NCBI GenBank assembly: GCA_023014335.1
Contig: JAECYW010000017.1
Coordinates: 1,178,001 to 1,242,000, forward strand
Source: Galerina marginata
Taxonomy: Eukaryota > Basidiomycota > Agaricomycetes > Agaricales > Galerinaceae
Reading direction: 5' to 3'
DNA: 64,000 bases
Of this stretch, positions 11,613-21,878 are shown one piece after another. A model generated the notes under the pieces. The model did no database searches and was not told the DNA's origin. It worked only from the letters and a program-made list of their open reading frames with translations. The stretch's first letter is position 1. The number at the start of each line of letters is the position of its first letter. The translations under genes and the position numbers were made by a program.

Positions 11613-12338
11613 ATGTCCTTTTACCTACCATTTCAACCTCGTCTTCCACTTCCCGAACGCCGTTCGCCTTCGAGAGCATGGAAATCTTTGCGTCGTATCA
11701 ATATCTTTCCTCACTATCGCCCGAACCTTCCAACATCCAACGCCTCATGTGCCCGCTTTCGCTTATGGAGGAAGGACTTCACAACAAGGGAAAAGCAGCT
11801 AACTCAGTTCAAGGCCCTCGAGGAGAAAATGTATAGACTAACCGACGATGCTCACAAGATCTCAGAGCAACGATATGCTTTATTTGTTCTGCGCGCTGAG
11901 GTCCACAAGATCTCTGTTGCACTCGAACAACTTAACAAGGGTCCCCAACCAGTGTTGCTCACCCTAACGGTTCGAGAACCAGCTGCGAAATCCTCATTCA
12001 AACTTCGTGTTCATGCACGCAACATTACCTCCAATTTGAATCCTACATATCTCGAGCTCGAGTCTCGCCCGTCTACACCTATTTCACCCCCTCCGACACC
12101 GAGTCCGACACCTAGTACTGCACCATCATCCCGTCCCATCACTCCACCACCACTAATGGTTGAAATTTGCACTCATTTCCCTATCGACGAAACAGCGACA
12201 CTTTACCATGGCCAGATCGAAGATGTTACAAACTCTTGCTACCACGGAGGTTGGTGCTACAGATCTCTACGCAATTCTCTCAAAAAACGCAGACCCGGTG
12301 ACCGCCCCCGAATCAGACGACAAAAACCCAAGCATTAG
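11613..12338 (+). CDS. Hypothetical protein, Pro/Ser-rich C-terminal half
   Basis: An open frame of 241 codons from the ATG at 11613. It is not recognised as any family. The middle contains a possible helical/coiled stretch (EKQLTQFKALEEKMYRL.. HKISVALEQL), followed by a Ser/Thr/Pro-rich segment (STPISPPPTPSPTP). The last about 50 codons are doubtful. A second frame from about 12175 to 12340 also reads as plausible protein (LATTEVGATDLYAIL.. APESDDKNP), so an undetected intron or a one-base error near 12170-12200 is possible. No signal peptide or membrane segment. The protein is rightward-transcribed with a poor-complexity leader. Confidence 0.4.
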   Translation: MSFYLPFQPRLPLPERRSPSRAWKSLRRINIFPHYRPNLPTSNASCARFRLWRKDFTTREKQLTQFKALEEKMYRLTDDAHKISEQRYALFVLRAEVHKISVALEQLNKGPQPVLLTLTVREPAAKSSFKLRVHARNITSNLNPTYLELESRPSTPISPPPTPSPTPSTAPSSRPITPPPLMVEICTHFPIDETATLYHGQIEDVTNSCYHGGWCYRSLRNSLKKRRPGDRPRIRRQKPKH

Positions 12339-13953
12339 CTTTTTAACCCTTATTCACCCAGTATCGCGGTCATTTTATATGTACCCCAACGGTTTTCGCC
12401 CTTGTACCCCCTCCGGCCTCTCTTCTTGAGTGTTAGGTTGTAGAAGGATGAACATTCACACTTTCGTACCATATTCACATATATTTACTCAAACCTATAA
12501 CTTTACGGTACACACACCTCCTCCATACCTCCAATACCCCACCTTTCACACTTGGTCTATCGAGGTTACCTTTTTAGAATAACCTGAGTCTCTTGTAGGC
12601 GTAGATAGATGTCAAATCGTAACAATCGTAACAATCGCTTAAATTTGATAAATTGATTTTTGTTGCTGGGAATACCGGATTTGGGAAGGGGACCCTTTTT
12701 ACAAACATCTTATAAGCAGAATACTCGCTTAGATGCTTCTCGAGGTGACAAGAGATTAGATATGAGTGTCTATTTGTGTTAGGCAAAATTTCTACATTCG
12801 CTGGACGGTCCATACAGGTTCCAAGAAGACTGTCTTTAAAGTAAATCTTATGAAGTCCTCTAACGTGCATGCAGTTCAAGAAAGGATGTATTGCGAAGTA
12901 TCTACTACAATATAAAAAACAGGTATTACTGCTCCTCGTCATGCGCCGACTCGTGTGTGGTGCCATGCACCGCAATGCATACCATTTCCCTCACTCTTCT
13001 TGTTGCTTGTCATCTTACACGGGGCTGGTTCTGCTCCTCCCTCTATTCACCATACACCGCACACAATGCACCATGTTGGTGTGGGCCTACCTCTCCTCAT
13101 CAAGAGTCGTCGTAGTGCCGGTGCAGCTACCACAGCCTCACCGCTGCAGCTAACCCCCGCCTCTCGTAGTGTGAGTGCTGCTGTGGCCGACCTATCCTCT
13201 TGTTGTACCAGCGCCGCTGTGGCCAGTCGGCCCACATACCTCGACGAGGTGAGGGGCACGCGACGTGGTGGTGGGTGCTTGATTCGTATTTGCTACCTAT
13301 TGATGTATCAAAACTGTTAGAAAAACTTCAAATACCAGAAAATAATGACTTACTCGGTATAATCTGAGCACCTCGACGACGGAAGGGGCAGAGGCGAGCG
13401 GGGAGAGCGTAAGGCGACGACGGTGGTGGCAGTGGTGGTTCAAGAAGATTCGAGTGGTTCTGTCACATTACCGATTACAAATCACAAATTTCAAACTCAG
13501 TATCAGTATCCGCTATTCCCCACAGGCATGAATAACCAGCCGTAAATGTTGTTGGTGGTGAATCGAAAATACTTCACAATCTCATTTGTATCTCTTCGAA
13601 CTGACTACAACGGTCAATTTTGAGTGGTTGATTCATCTCATGGAAGTTAGCAGGTCACACAAGCTGAAATCTCGAGTCATTGATTGAGTCAGTCAATTCT
13701 GAGTTGTACCAGAAGGGCTGATTGGACGGATCTCCAACAAATCGAAATCCGAATGAATCAGGACTTTCAAAGAGAGTAAATAGAAGGAAGTCTCGACCAG
13801 GAAAGCGGCCTTTCGTCAATCTATATCACAGCCCTCTTAGAACGAGACATCTTGTCTAAAACCATACTATTGTTAACAGGAGAGCATAGGCAGTAGCATA
13901 CGAATTGGGCAAGAGGGCTGGGAGTAGCGATATATGATTGAGATTGAAAGCGT
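12339..13953. other. Gene-poor 1.6 kb stretch
   Basis: This lies between a hypothetical gene and the convergent RPS23 gene. It contains short open frames on both strands, but none has recognisable motifs or a consistent splice pattern. A short direct repeat (cgtaacaat, two copies) is at about 12617-12634. GC-rich, CCGCTG/GTGGCC-rich sequence occurs at about 13090-13260. No tRNA or transposon ends were recognised. Confidence 0.5.
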
Positions 13954-14608
13954 TCACGATCTTGGCTTTTCCTAATCCGAACATTAGTGTAATGGAATAC
14001 GATGAGATGGTGCTAGACGAACCTTCTTCTCTTTCCACAGAGCCAACAGACCGACACCAGACACTTTCACAACCTTGAAACGGACTCCAGGGATATCACC
14101 CTTCGCTTTGCCACGGCGACCGAAGCCAGAGATAAGGACTTCATCGTTCTCATCGACGAAGTTCAAGCAGCCATCATTCTAGATTGGATGTCAAGGTACG
14201 GGTCGACGAAAAAATGAAGAGAGAACGTACAGGTACGAAGGCAGTCACTTTCTTGCCGTTTTTGATCAATTGGACACGAACACATTTTCGGATGGCAGAG
14301 TTGGGCTGCTTGGCCTCAACACCAACTTTCTCCAGAACAATGCCCTTGGCATGTGAAGAGCCTCCAGTGGGAGAGGTTTTGTAGATGTTACCGAGCGCAC
14401 GCTTTTTGTACGCTTTGTCGGCCTAATGTAAGGTGATCTGAGTATCTACCCAAGGAATAACTTATTCAAATCGTCGTACCCATCGGTTTTCCTTTCGGTC
14501 AGTCCGAAGTTTGCGGGCAGCCTGAAGACCACGAGGTTTGTTTGCTGAATAAAAAAGAAGATCAGTAATTCGGCAGAGTAAATACGGGGAGCTCGACGTA
14601 CAGCCCAT
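13954..14608 (-). CDS. RPS23: 40S ribosomal protein S23 (uS12)
   Basis: Five exons on the minus strand: 14602-14608 (7 nt: ATG GGC T), 14480-14544, 14231-14422, 14023-14178 and 13954-13971, 145 residues, the usual length for eukaryotic uS12. The protein begins [18 protein letters not shown] and ends ALWKEKKEKPRS. The decoding-centre loop containing [20 protein letters not shown] is intact, with the proline normally hydroxylated in this family present in VPNDGCLNF. uS12 sits at the decoding centre of the small subunit and governs accuracy. The last six codons are a separate exon; reading through the preceding intron would give a wrong tail. An exon boundary immediately after the start codon is common in fungal ribosomal protein genes. 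Confidence 0.95.
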
Positions 14609-14927
14609 TCTTGAGGTGGATGTCGATGCGGAAGCTGGCTGATGGTCCGTCAGGCAACAGCCGATAAACCTTATTTTCATAAACTGTAATGATTTGAAAC
14701 TCCGAGATCACATGATCCAGACGCGTCTTAATTCTGGTTGGCAGTGGTCCGCGAGCCAACTTCGAATTTACGGCTTGTCCTGAAAATTAGATTTATCCAA
14801 ATTATAATGTTGATTGGTCTCGAATGCAAGGACTTGTTATCCTGCAAAGAGAGAATGAATTCAGAATTAGGCCTTTTTTGTGAAATTTCTTGGGTGATGG
14901 CGTAATATTATTTTGCACATCACCTTC
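14609..14927. promoter_or_regulatory. Divergent promoter RPS23 / MSY1
   Basis: 319 bp separate the RPS23 ATG (minus) and the MSY1 ATG (plus). A CCAAT box on the minus strand lies at 14813-14817, about 205 bp upstream of RPS23. Other elements are not identifiable by eye. Confidence 0.4.
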
Positions 14928-16676
14928 ATGTGGCTTGGACGGCGACATGGCTTTCTACGAATCGTCCACAAGAGGCGCTATCACACACCTGCACCTCTAC
15001 TAGAAGACCTCACACGACGAGGGTTCATTCAAGAGGTGTCAAGGTTCGTTCCACTTCCCCTTTTGTGGTCCATCTAATACATGGGTAGGCGGGACGCGCT
15101 CCAAGATGCTATTCTAACGAAGAAGCAGACAGTTTATGTGGGCGTTGACCCAACCGCGAAATCTTTGCATATTGGCCATCTCATTCCCCTGCTGTGCCTC
15201 CTTCACTTTCAAATTCGCGGCCACGCAATCGTCCCACTTGTGAGCGATGGCATTTACCTTCAATTGACAAGAACCTTACCAACACCCGCCAGATCGGAGG
15301 AGCAACAGGTCGCGTCGGGGACCCGTCTGGTCGTCTAGTTGAACGTCAGCTGGCTGAAGTCAGGAAGGTTGAGGGCAATGTTGTCAGTCTGACTTCAAGT
15401 ATACAACGCTTCTTCAAAAATGCTCTACTCTATGCCGAATCCCATGGCATCCTGGAGGAGAAAAATACGGTCACAGAACCACGAGTAATAAGCAATTTGG
15501 ACTGGCACGGGTCATTCCATTTGTTGGAATTCTTGCAAAAAGTTGGCGTCCATGCACGGGTGAATACAATGTTGAACAGAGAGAGGTGAGTCAGAACCGA
15601 TCAACCCCTGTTTATGTCATTGACGATGGCCTACAGTGTCCGCACTCGATTGAGTTCGCATAAAGGTCTTTCCTTTACCGAGTTCACCTATCAACTTCTC
15701 CAAGCATACGACTTCTATCATTTACACACACACTTTGGTTGCACTATACAAATAGGGGGATCAGACCAGTGGGGGAATATTGTAGCTGGTCTGGAATTAA
15801 TTGGAAAACTGGAAGTAGAAACGCCCTCCGAAGACTGCTTCGCCATTACCACACCTCTCCTTACAACTTCGACGGGAGAAAAATTTGGGAAAAGCGCTGG
15901 AAATGCAGTTTGGCTTGACCCCAACTTGACGAGCGTTTTTGATTTCTATCAGGTTTGCAAATTTAAATATGCAATGTCGTGACATCCCATAATGATTTTG
16001 CAGTACTTCCTCAAAGTCACAGATGCAGATGTAGGAAGTTACCTTAGCCTGTTCACCCTTATGTCACAGGAGGACATTACTGGCCTTCTTGAGATGCATA
16101 AAGTACGTAGTGCTGTTTGTTCTTCATCCAATTCTTATTCTGTGAACAGAGTGCACCCGAAAAAAGGATCGCTCAGCATCGCCTCGCAGACGAGGTCACG
16201 GAGATGGTTCATCTAAGTGTGTCCTCTACTATACATCACTCTTCCTCTTAGTTACATTTCATCCAGAAGCAGGAGTGAAACAGGCATCTATTATGACAAA
16301 ATTACTATTTGGCTCGGGTTATGCGGACTTGAGAGCCCAAGACATCCTTGCGTCCTTTGATAAAGATCCTCGTTTGACCAAAATTTCGATGGGATGTATT
16401 CTGGGCACCCCTGTTGCAAAATTGGCGGCCAAGCATGGCTTGGTGATGTCCAATTGTAAGTACATTATACTGTTCTCTCGAGGAATGTTATTGAACATTG
16501 ACACCTCTCGAAAAGCTGTGGCACGAAACCTTGTTGCTTCAAGTGGCCTATATCTTAACAATCAAGCGATCCCAGATTTTCAATATAAAGCATCAAAGGA
16601 TGATTTGCTTGACGGACGGGTCCTAATCCTGCGTGCCGGAAAAGACAAGATGTTGGTTTTAGTTGCTGATGATTGA
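14928..16676 (+). CDS. MSY1: Tyrosyl-tRNA synthetase, mitochondrial
   Basis: Exons 14928-15043, 15089-15239, 15293-15585, 15637-15952, 16004-16102, 16150-16216, 16267-16455 and 16516-16676, 463 residues. Class I synthetase charging mitochondrial tRNA-Tyr. The first residues MWLGRRHGFLRIVHKRRYH are basic without acidic residues, fitting a mitochondrial presequence. Catalytic motifs: HIGH-type SLHIGHLIPLL, tyrosine/ATP pocket GGATGRVGDPSGR, QIGGSDQWGNI, and KMSKS-type GEKFGKSAGNAVW. A C-terminal S4-like RNA-binding region (VARNLVASSGLYLNN.. ILRAGKDKMLVLV) follows, as in bacterial-type TyrRS. The junction at 16216/16267 is the least certain; acceptors three bases apart are both in frame. Confidence 0.93.
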
Positions 16677-16858
16677 TGAAGATTGCTCGTCTCCGCACCT
16701 TTATACCGTCAACCGTGCAGAACATCGTTACAGACCGAGCAGTTGATGATTTACAGATTTACAGATCTTCAGGGATGATCGGACACATTCAGTAACAAGG
16801 TCGGAAACGTTCAGAACAGTCTATTAGGTCCGAAACAAGTACAATAATTACTCGATCT

Positions 16859-19734
16859 CTAATCAATGCGAATCGCGCTATACAGCTTGCGTACGGCCCA
16901 GTAAGATGCAAAAAATCCAATGGTTCCTAGTCGTTTGGAGTCAAAAATGGTAACTGTCTGCGTAAATATGCTTACCTGTGACGAGGAAGTCCAGAAGTGA
17001 AATCAGGAATAAATAACCAAGGTATAGGACGATACTTGACAGCGACTCCAATGTGAGTTGTGTGGCCCAGTAAAATAACCCATAACCCATAACCCAAACT
17101 GCGCTACCACCTCCTATAAGGAAGGCTCTCCAATGCCAACTAATAAAGTGGTTGAATGATGATACTATGAAAACAAGCGAGTAACCCACCGGTACTCTTC
17201 AGCGCAAAGGAGGAAGTATGTAAAGAGAATCGTCACTGTTGCGGTGGTCAAAGCGACGACCCCAGCGGTAAGTGCAAGGAAGCCAAAAGCGTAGTATGCC
17301 CTTGAAGCAAACAAGCTAGACAAAACAAAATAAAGCTCGACAAAGGCAGCGCCTAAACTAAGATGTCAGCAAATCGCCTACAAAAATGGTTTGCGAAACA
17401 TACCGAAAGGAAGTATCCCGCTGAGAAGAGCCGCTGCCTAAAAGGAGAGGGAAAAATCAGGTTTGAATAAGTAAGAGTTTGGGGTCGAACATAATTTCAG
17501 AGGACATACCCAGGGCTTTAAATATTTCGGGCCTGGGGGAATTTGGCGGGGAATGGGGTTTACTCGAACCGGATTTTGAATAGCCTGTGAATATAGCGGA
17601 AAGACCATCAAAATGAAAAAATGGTTAGCCACGACAACGAACTTACACCACGCTTGGATCCGAAGTAGGATCCAATACCCGACAAAGGGGCGGAAATACC
17701 GAACCATAACACTATAATCAACACCATCGTACCTGAAAGGAAGATTAAATCCCGAAAAGATAATAAGAATTAACAAACCAAATGGAACAGCCCCTGATGA
17801 ACCAGCTGAAAGTAGGAAAAAGTTCAACAGAAAAACAATGACGAATATAAATCTGTGACGAACAATGAGTCTCAGGATAGCTTGACTACTGAGAGTATAC
17901 ATACGTAGGCAGGGCGGTAGCAGTGAGGAATGCACTTTTTCGACGGTCAGAGCCTCCCAAGGATACATAGACTCGGCTTGAAACGTAACCTCCGATGCTG
18001 GTATAATGGCTTGTAAAGCAAATGTTTATAGGAGAGAGGATCAATTCACCTTCCGAAAAATGACCAACATACCATCATAACAGTGGCGAGGGAACCACGA
18101 TTAGATGGAGAAAGGAAGCCCAGCAAGGCGAAGACTATTGTTAAGTTTAGTAACCATCTTTTATTTGTCGAAAGTCGAATGGAGAACCTAGCGTGACGGT
18201 GGCCATTGCTGCCAGTTGGGTACCGTTTCCGACTAGAACAGACAGTGGCAAGGGGTTTCGAGGAGCGCGGAAGACCTCTCCATGGACAAGCTTCCATCCC
18301 CAATCTTCTTGGACGTCTTCCTACACATAAAGCGACATGTTAGACGATGCATTAGGATCAGAGGTGATAACACACGCTAAGGTCAATGGCATTGTATCGA
18401 TTGATCTGAAAGTAAAGATTAGATACACTGCTGGGAAGAGAGGTGCCAGATATACATCACGGGAAACACTGCGAACGAGGATCATAGATACCATAACACA
18501 TAACAGCACGACTACCACGACGGAGTTTATGAGACTAAACCAGTGGATGCGGGGGTCAAATATGTGCAGGTAGTTATCCCAACGGGTAGCCTATGGCTGT
18601 GAAATTATCAATATATCATAAGACTAAGTTAGGCTTACCCAGGGTGTGTCTGATTCCTATGGAGTCAATAAGCATTAAAACAAGCATCTGGATAGCGAAC
18701 CGTCTTACGTTCCAAGAGACTCGGTACGTATAGCGAATCGCTTGCGGTTGATCTTCGTTCAAAAGAAGAGGTTGATTGTCCCTAACATCACAGTTGGGTG
18801 TCGAAGTTTGAGGGCCGCCGATGCTAGTTGAAATCTCCATCTTCAGAACCCCCTCACATATGCAAAGGCGACATACCTGGCCGGCCAGACGAGGACACCA
18901 ACTACACGAAACGTGTCTGCAGTTGGCCTATGGTATCTGCAAAAAAAAAAGTTGAGTTTAACTACTTGGAAGCAAGTGACTGTGAAGTGGAGGTCGCACT
19001 GACTTGAGGACAATTTCGTAATGGTTGTTCAAAGCAGGTAAATTTTGGTGCTTTCCTTCGTTGTCACCCAAGTTGAAGCCCATGTCGAAAAAGACCTCTT
19101 TTGTCTTCGATTCTATCTTCATTTCAGCAGCAGGCAAACCATCAATGAGCCAATTAATTGCATAATCTTCACGTATACGGTCATTGATAAATTTGGCTTC
19201 TTCTCCTGTAACATCAGGTACTAGACAGAGTGTCCGGCAAGGTGTCATTATCCCGCAAAACTTTGATCTGGGAGTCCAAAATGTAATTAGATTTAATAAC
19301 TGGAAATTGTTGACAAGGATGGAATTATACATACGTCGTACGGTGAATTGAAGATCCTGTCGCCAAATAAGATAGATCCCAGTGACTCAGGTTGCTTTTT
19401 GGGACCACCCGCTGGTTCGCAGAAACGAAATTTTGGATTATAATAATCGTCTTCGTTACATGAGGACAGGCTACGTTCATGTCGGATTTACGGGCACTCA
19501 CAATTGATCAAAGATCTCTACGCGGACGTGTCAGAAATTTCTCGAAACAGAAAAGCATAGTTTACGCACCACTTTGTCGTTAGCGGCAGAACGCATGGGT
19601 GTCAAAGCATTCACAAATAGGTCGACATTGTCGCCTTCGGCATAGTTGTGGGGGGCTGCGCCAGGAAGGTAAAAGGCTCGAACGTCGGGCAAGAGGAACA
19701 ACATGGAAACAACCAGTAGAGAGCTGGTCATCAT
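16859..19734 (-). CDS. Transmembrane 9 superfamily protein (nonaspanin, EMP70-like)
   Basis: Nineteen exons, in transcript order: 19570-19734, 19502-19517, 19335-19450, 19004-19260, 18877-18936, 18709-18823, 18639-18656, 18456-18590, 18376-18405, 18188-18320, 18050-18134, 17905-17997, 17779-17852, 17647-17732, 17510-17584, 17404-17437, 17190-17352, 16976-17139, 16859-16926; 628 residues. A cleavable signal peptide (LLVVSMLFLLPDVRAFYLPG) leads into a lumenal domain with the family motif NYDYYNPKFRFCEP, then nine membrane spans. Family hallmarks: ESDTPWATRWDNYLHIFDPRIHWFS, GSIGGYVSSRVY, PRQIPPGP and a C-terminus ending SAIRID, a variant of the KxD/E COPI/Golgi-retention signal. TM9 proteins act in Golgi-endosome sorting. 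Exons of 16, 18 and 30 nt are needed to match the family. Confidence 0.93.
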
Positions 19735-19935
19735 GGACGAGCCCAAAAAATGCGCCTTTTCGAATTGGTGAAAATACCTGTTGATGCAGACGACTCTGTT
19801 AGGGCACTGCAGTCGCTGGACAGCCGATATTTAAACGGGTGTTTGTCAACGAGCTCGCCAGCAAATAAAAGGCTGATTTTAGACGTGCCTGATCGAACTG
19901 AACACCTTGGACTCAAACTGGCACCTCGCATTCCG
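19735..19935. promoter_or_regulatory. Divergent promoter TM9SF / QTRT1
   Basis: 201 bp between two outward ATGs. No TATA box recognised. Confidence 0.4.
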
Positions 19936-21815
19936 ATGCAATTCCAGGTTATCGCAAAATGTCATACAACGAAGGCTCGCGTCTCTCGTATGACTCTTGC
20001 TCGTATGTATGTGTACTACTCTTACTTAAAACCCCTAATTTCAATTGCTATAGATGGCGTCACGATGCTTCCAACCTTCATGCCAGTAGCGACACAAGCT
20101 GCAATAAAAGGCTTGACATCTCAACAAATGGAGGCACTCGGTGTTACTCTCATCTTAAACAATACCTACCATCTCAACCTTCGTCCAGGTTTGAAGGTTC
20201 TTAATGCAGCGGGAGGTGCTCATAAATTCCAAGGCTGGGACCGAAATCTCTTGACCGTCAGTGTGCCACCCTCTGAGTGCGACGTTTTCACGACACCAGT
20301 GATTTTATGACATTATAACCAACAGGATAGCGGGGGTTTCCAGCTGGTGTCCCTGAGCAAATTCACCACAATCACAGAGGAGGGGGCCTTGTTTTCGAGC
20401 CCGTTTACGGGAGAACCGACGATGCTCACAGTGAGTCGTATAAAAGCCCTTTTGTGTCTCTGTGCTGATGTTTATCTGGAAAGCCGGAAGAAAGTATTTC
20501 AATTCAGCATACAATCGGTCCTGACATAATCATGCAACTTGACGATGTGGGTCCGTTGGTTTTATTGCTTCCACTGGGACTGCCATGTTAACAGTCGTTA
20601 GTGTCAAGCTTGACGACAGGTAGTCGAGTTGAAGAAGCTATGGAACGATCGGTACGATGGCTCGACCGCTGCATTGCGCAACATGAAAAGTCTGGGAAGA
20701 AAGACACACAAAATTTGTTTGCCATTGTTCAAGGAGGCCTTGACCCCTTACTTCGTGATCGATGTCTGGACGCCATGATTGAGAGACGGGATGGCGTCGC
20801 CGGCTATGCGATTGGTGGCTTGAGCGGCGGAGAGGAAAAAGGTTCGTGTAAATACATTCTATTAAATCTCTTTTCACGATCTTCCAGACGTTTTCTGGCG
20901 GGTGTAAGTTTCTTCCTTCGGCTCTGCAATCCGCAGGTTGACATAGCCTTCCCCTTTTATTTTCCTTTCAAAAACCTTAATTTTTTTGGTTCAAAATCTC
21001 CAGTATAAAGCAATGCGCAGATAAACTACCAGAAGAAAGTCGGTTCTTTCTGCTTTCTGGATACTATCAATCGTTTTCTAACTCTCTTTTTTAGGGCCTA
21101 GATATTCTATGGGAATAGGATTTGCGGAGGGTGCGGATTGATTCCCACAACTCCGACCTCCACTCACTATTTTCAGACCTACTTGTGTGCGTTGCCCTTG
21201 GGGTGGATATGGTATGCGGTCGGCAAAATGAATCGATTTTTTCTTCTTACCTTCTGAATAGGCCGATTGTGTCTTCCCCACTCGAACAGCACGATTCGGC
21301 GTTGCTCTCACACATAATGGGCCCCTCAACTTGAGTATGTGCAATTATGGGCAACCTGGAACATTTGCTAAACGGTTGAAATGAGACTAGAACTCAGCAA
21401 ACACGCGAAAGACTTCCAGCCCTTGGACGAAGCGTGCCCATGTCCCACATGCGAAGACAAAACACCCCGAGCAATGCTTCACCATATTGTAACACATGAA
21501 ACAGCTGCTGCCCACGGTACACTTCTATTATCATTTGCACGCCAATCTGTGTTCAACATTTCGCAAGCCATCACTCTTCACAATGTTGTATTTCAGGCTC
21601 AAGTAATGGGTTGTGCAAGGGAGGCAATCATCACCGGGACATTCCCGGATTACCTGCAATTGTTCTTTAGCCGATACTTTGGTTCTTCTGGCTACCCGGA
21701 ATGGTGTGTAAACGCATTACGAAGCGTTGGTGTTGACTTGTTACAGGGCAATCCAGATGCGAAGATTATTCCAGGGAGCGGGGCCAAATGGGAGTATGCT
21801 GCTGGCCCAAATTAA
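19936..21815 (+). CDS. QTRT1: Queuine tRNA-ribosyltransferase catalytic subunit
   Basis: Twelve exons: 19936-20002, 20054-20256, 20326-20430, 20484-20550, 20602-20841, 20888-20903, 21004-21042, 21102-21130, 21177-21211, 21262-21334, 21391-21516, 21568-21815; 415 residues. The enzyme swaps guanine-34 for queuine in tRNAs with GUN anticodons. Motifs: catalytic aspartates in DSGGFQ and GVDMADCVFPTRTARFG, substrate loop YAIGGLSGGEEK, and zinc site CPCPTC with the distal histidine in VTHETAAAHAITLHN. Fungi generally salvage queuine and lack the de novo pathway; a QTRT2 partner is not in this window. The exon of 16 nt (20888-20903) encodes the DVFWRV turn and is required to keep frame. Confidence 0.93.
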
Positions 21816-21878
21816 ACACAGTATATACCTTAACAATGACTACCTGTGTAGCCATCAACAACACCGAGAAAAGTATAA

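Noticed and set aside
12955..13320. Open frame beginning with a hydrophobic stretch, resembling a small secreted protein
   Set aside because: Overlapping frames of similar quality occur on both strands in this GC-rich patch; the signal-peptide-like start alone is not enough.
14562..14759. 65-codon minus-strand frame upstream of RPS23 that looks protein-like
   Set aside because: It overlaps the tiny first exon of RPS23 and cannot be joined in frame to any upstream exon I could find; treated as leader sequence.
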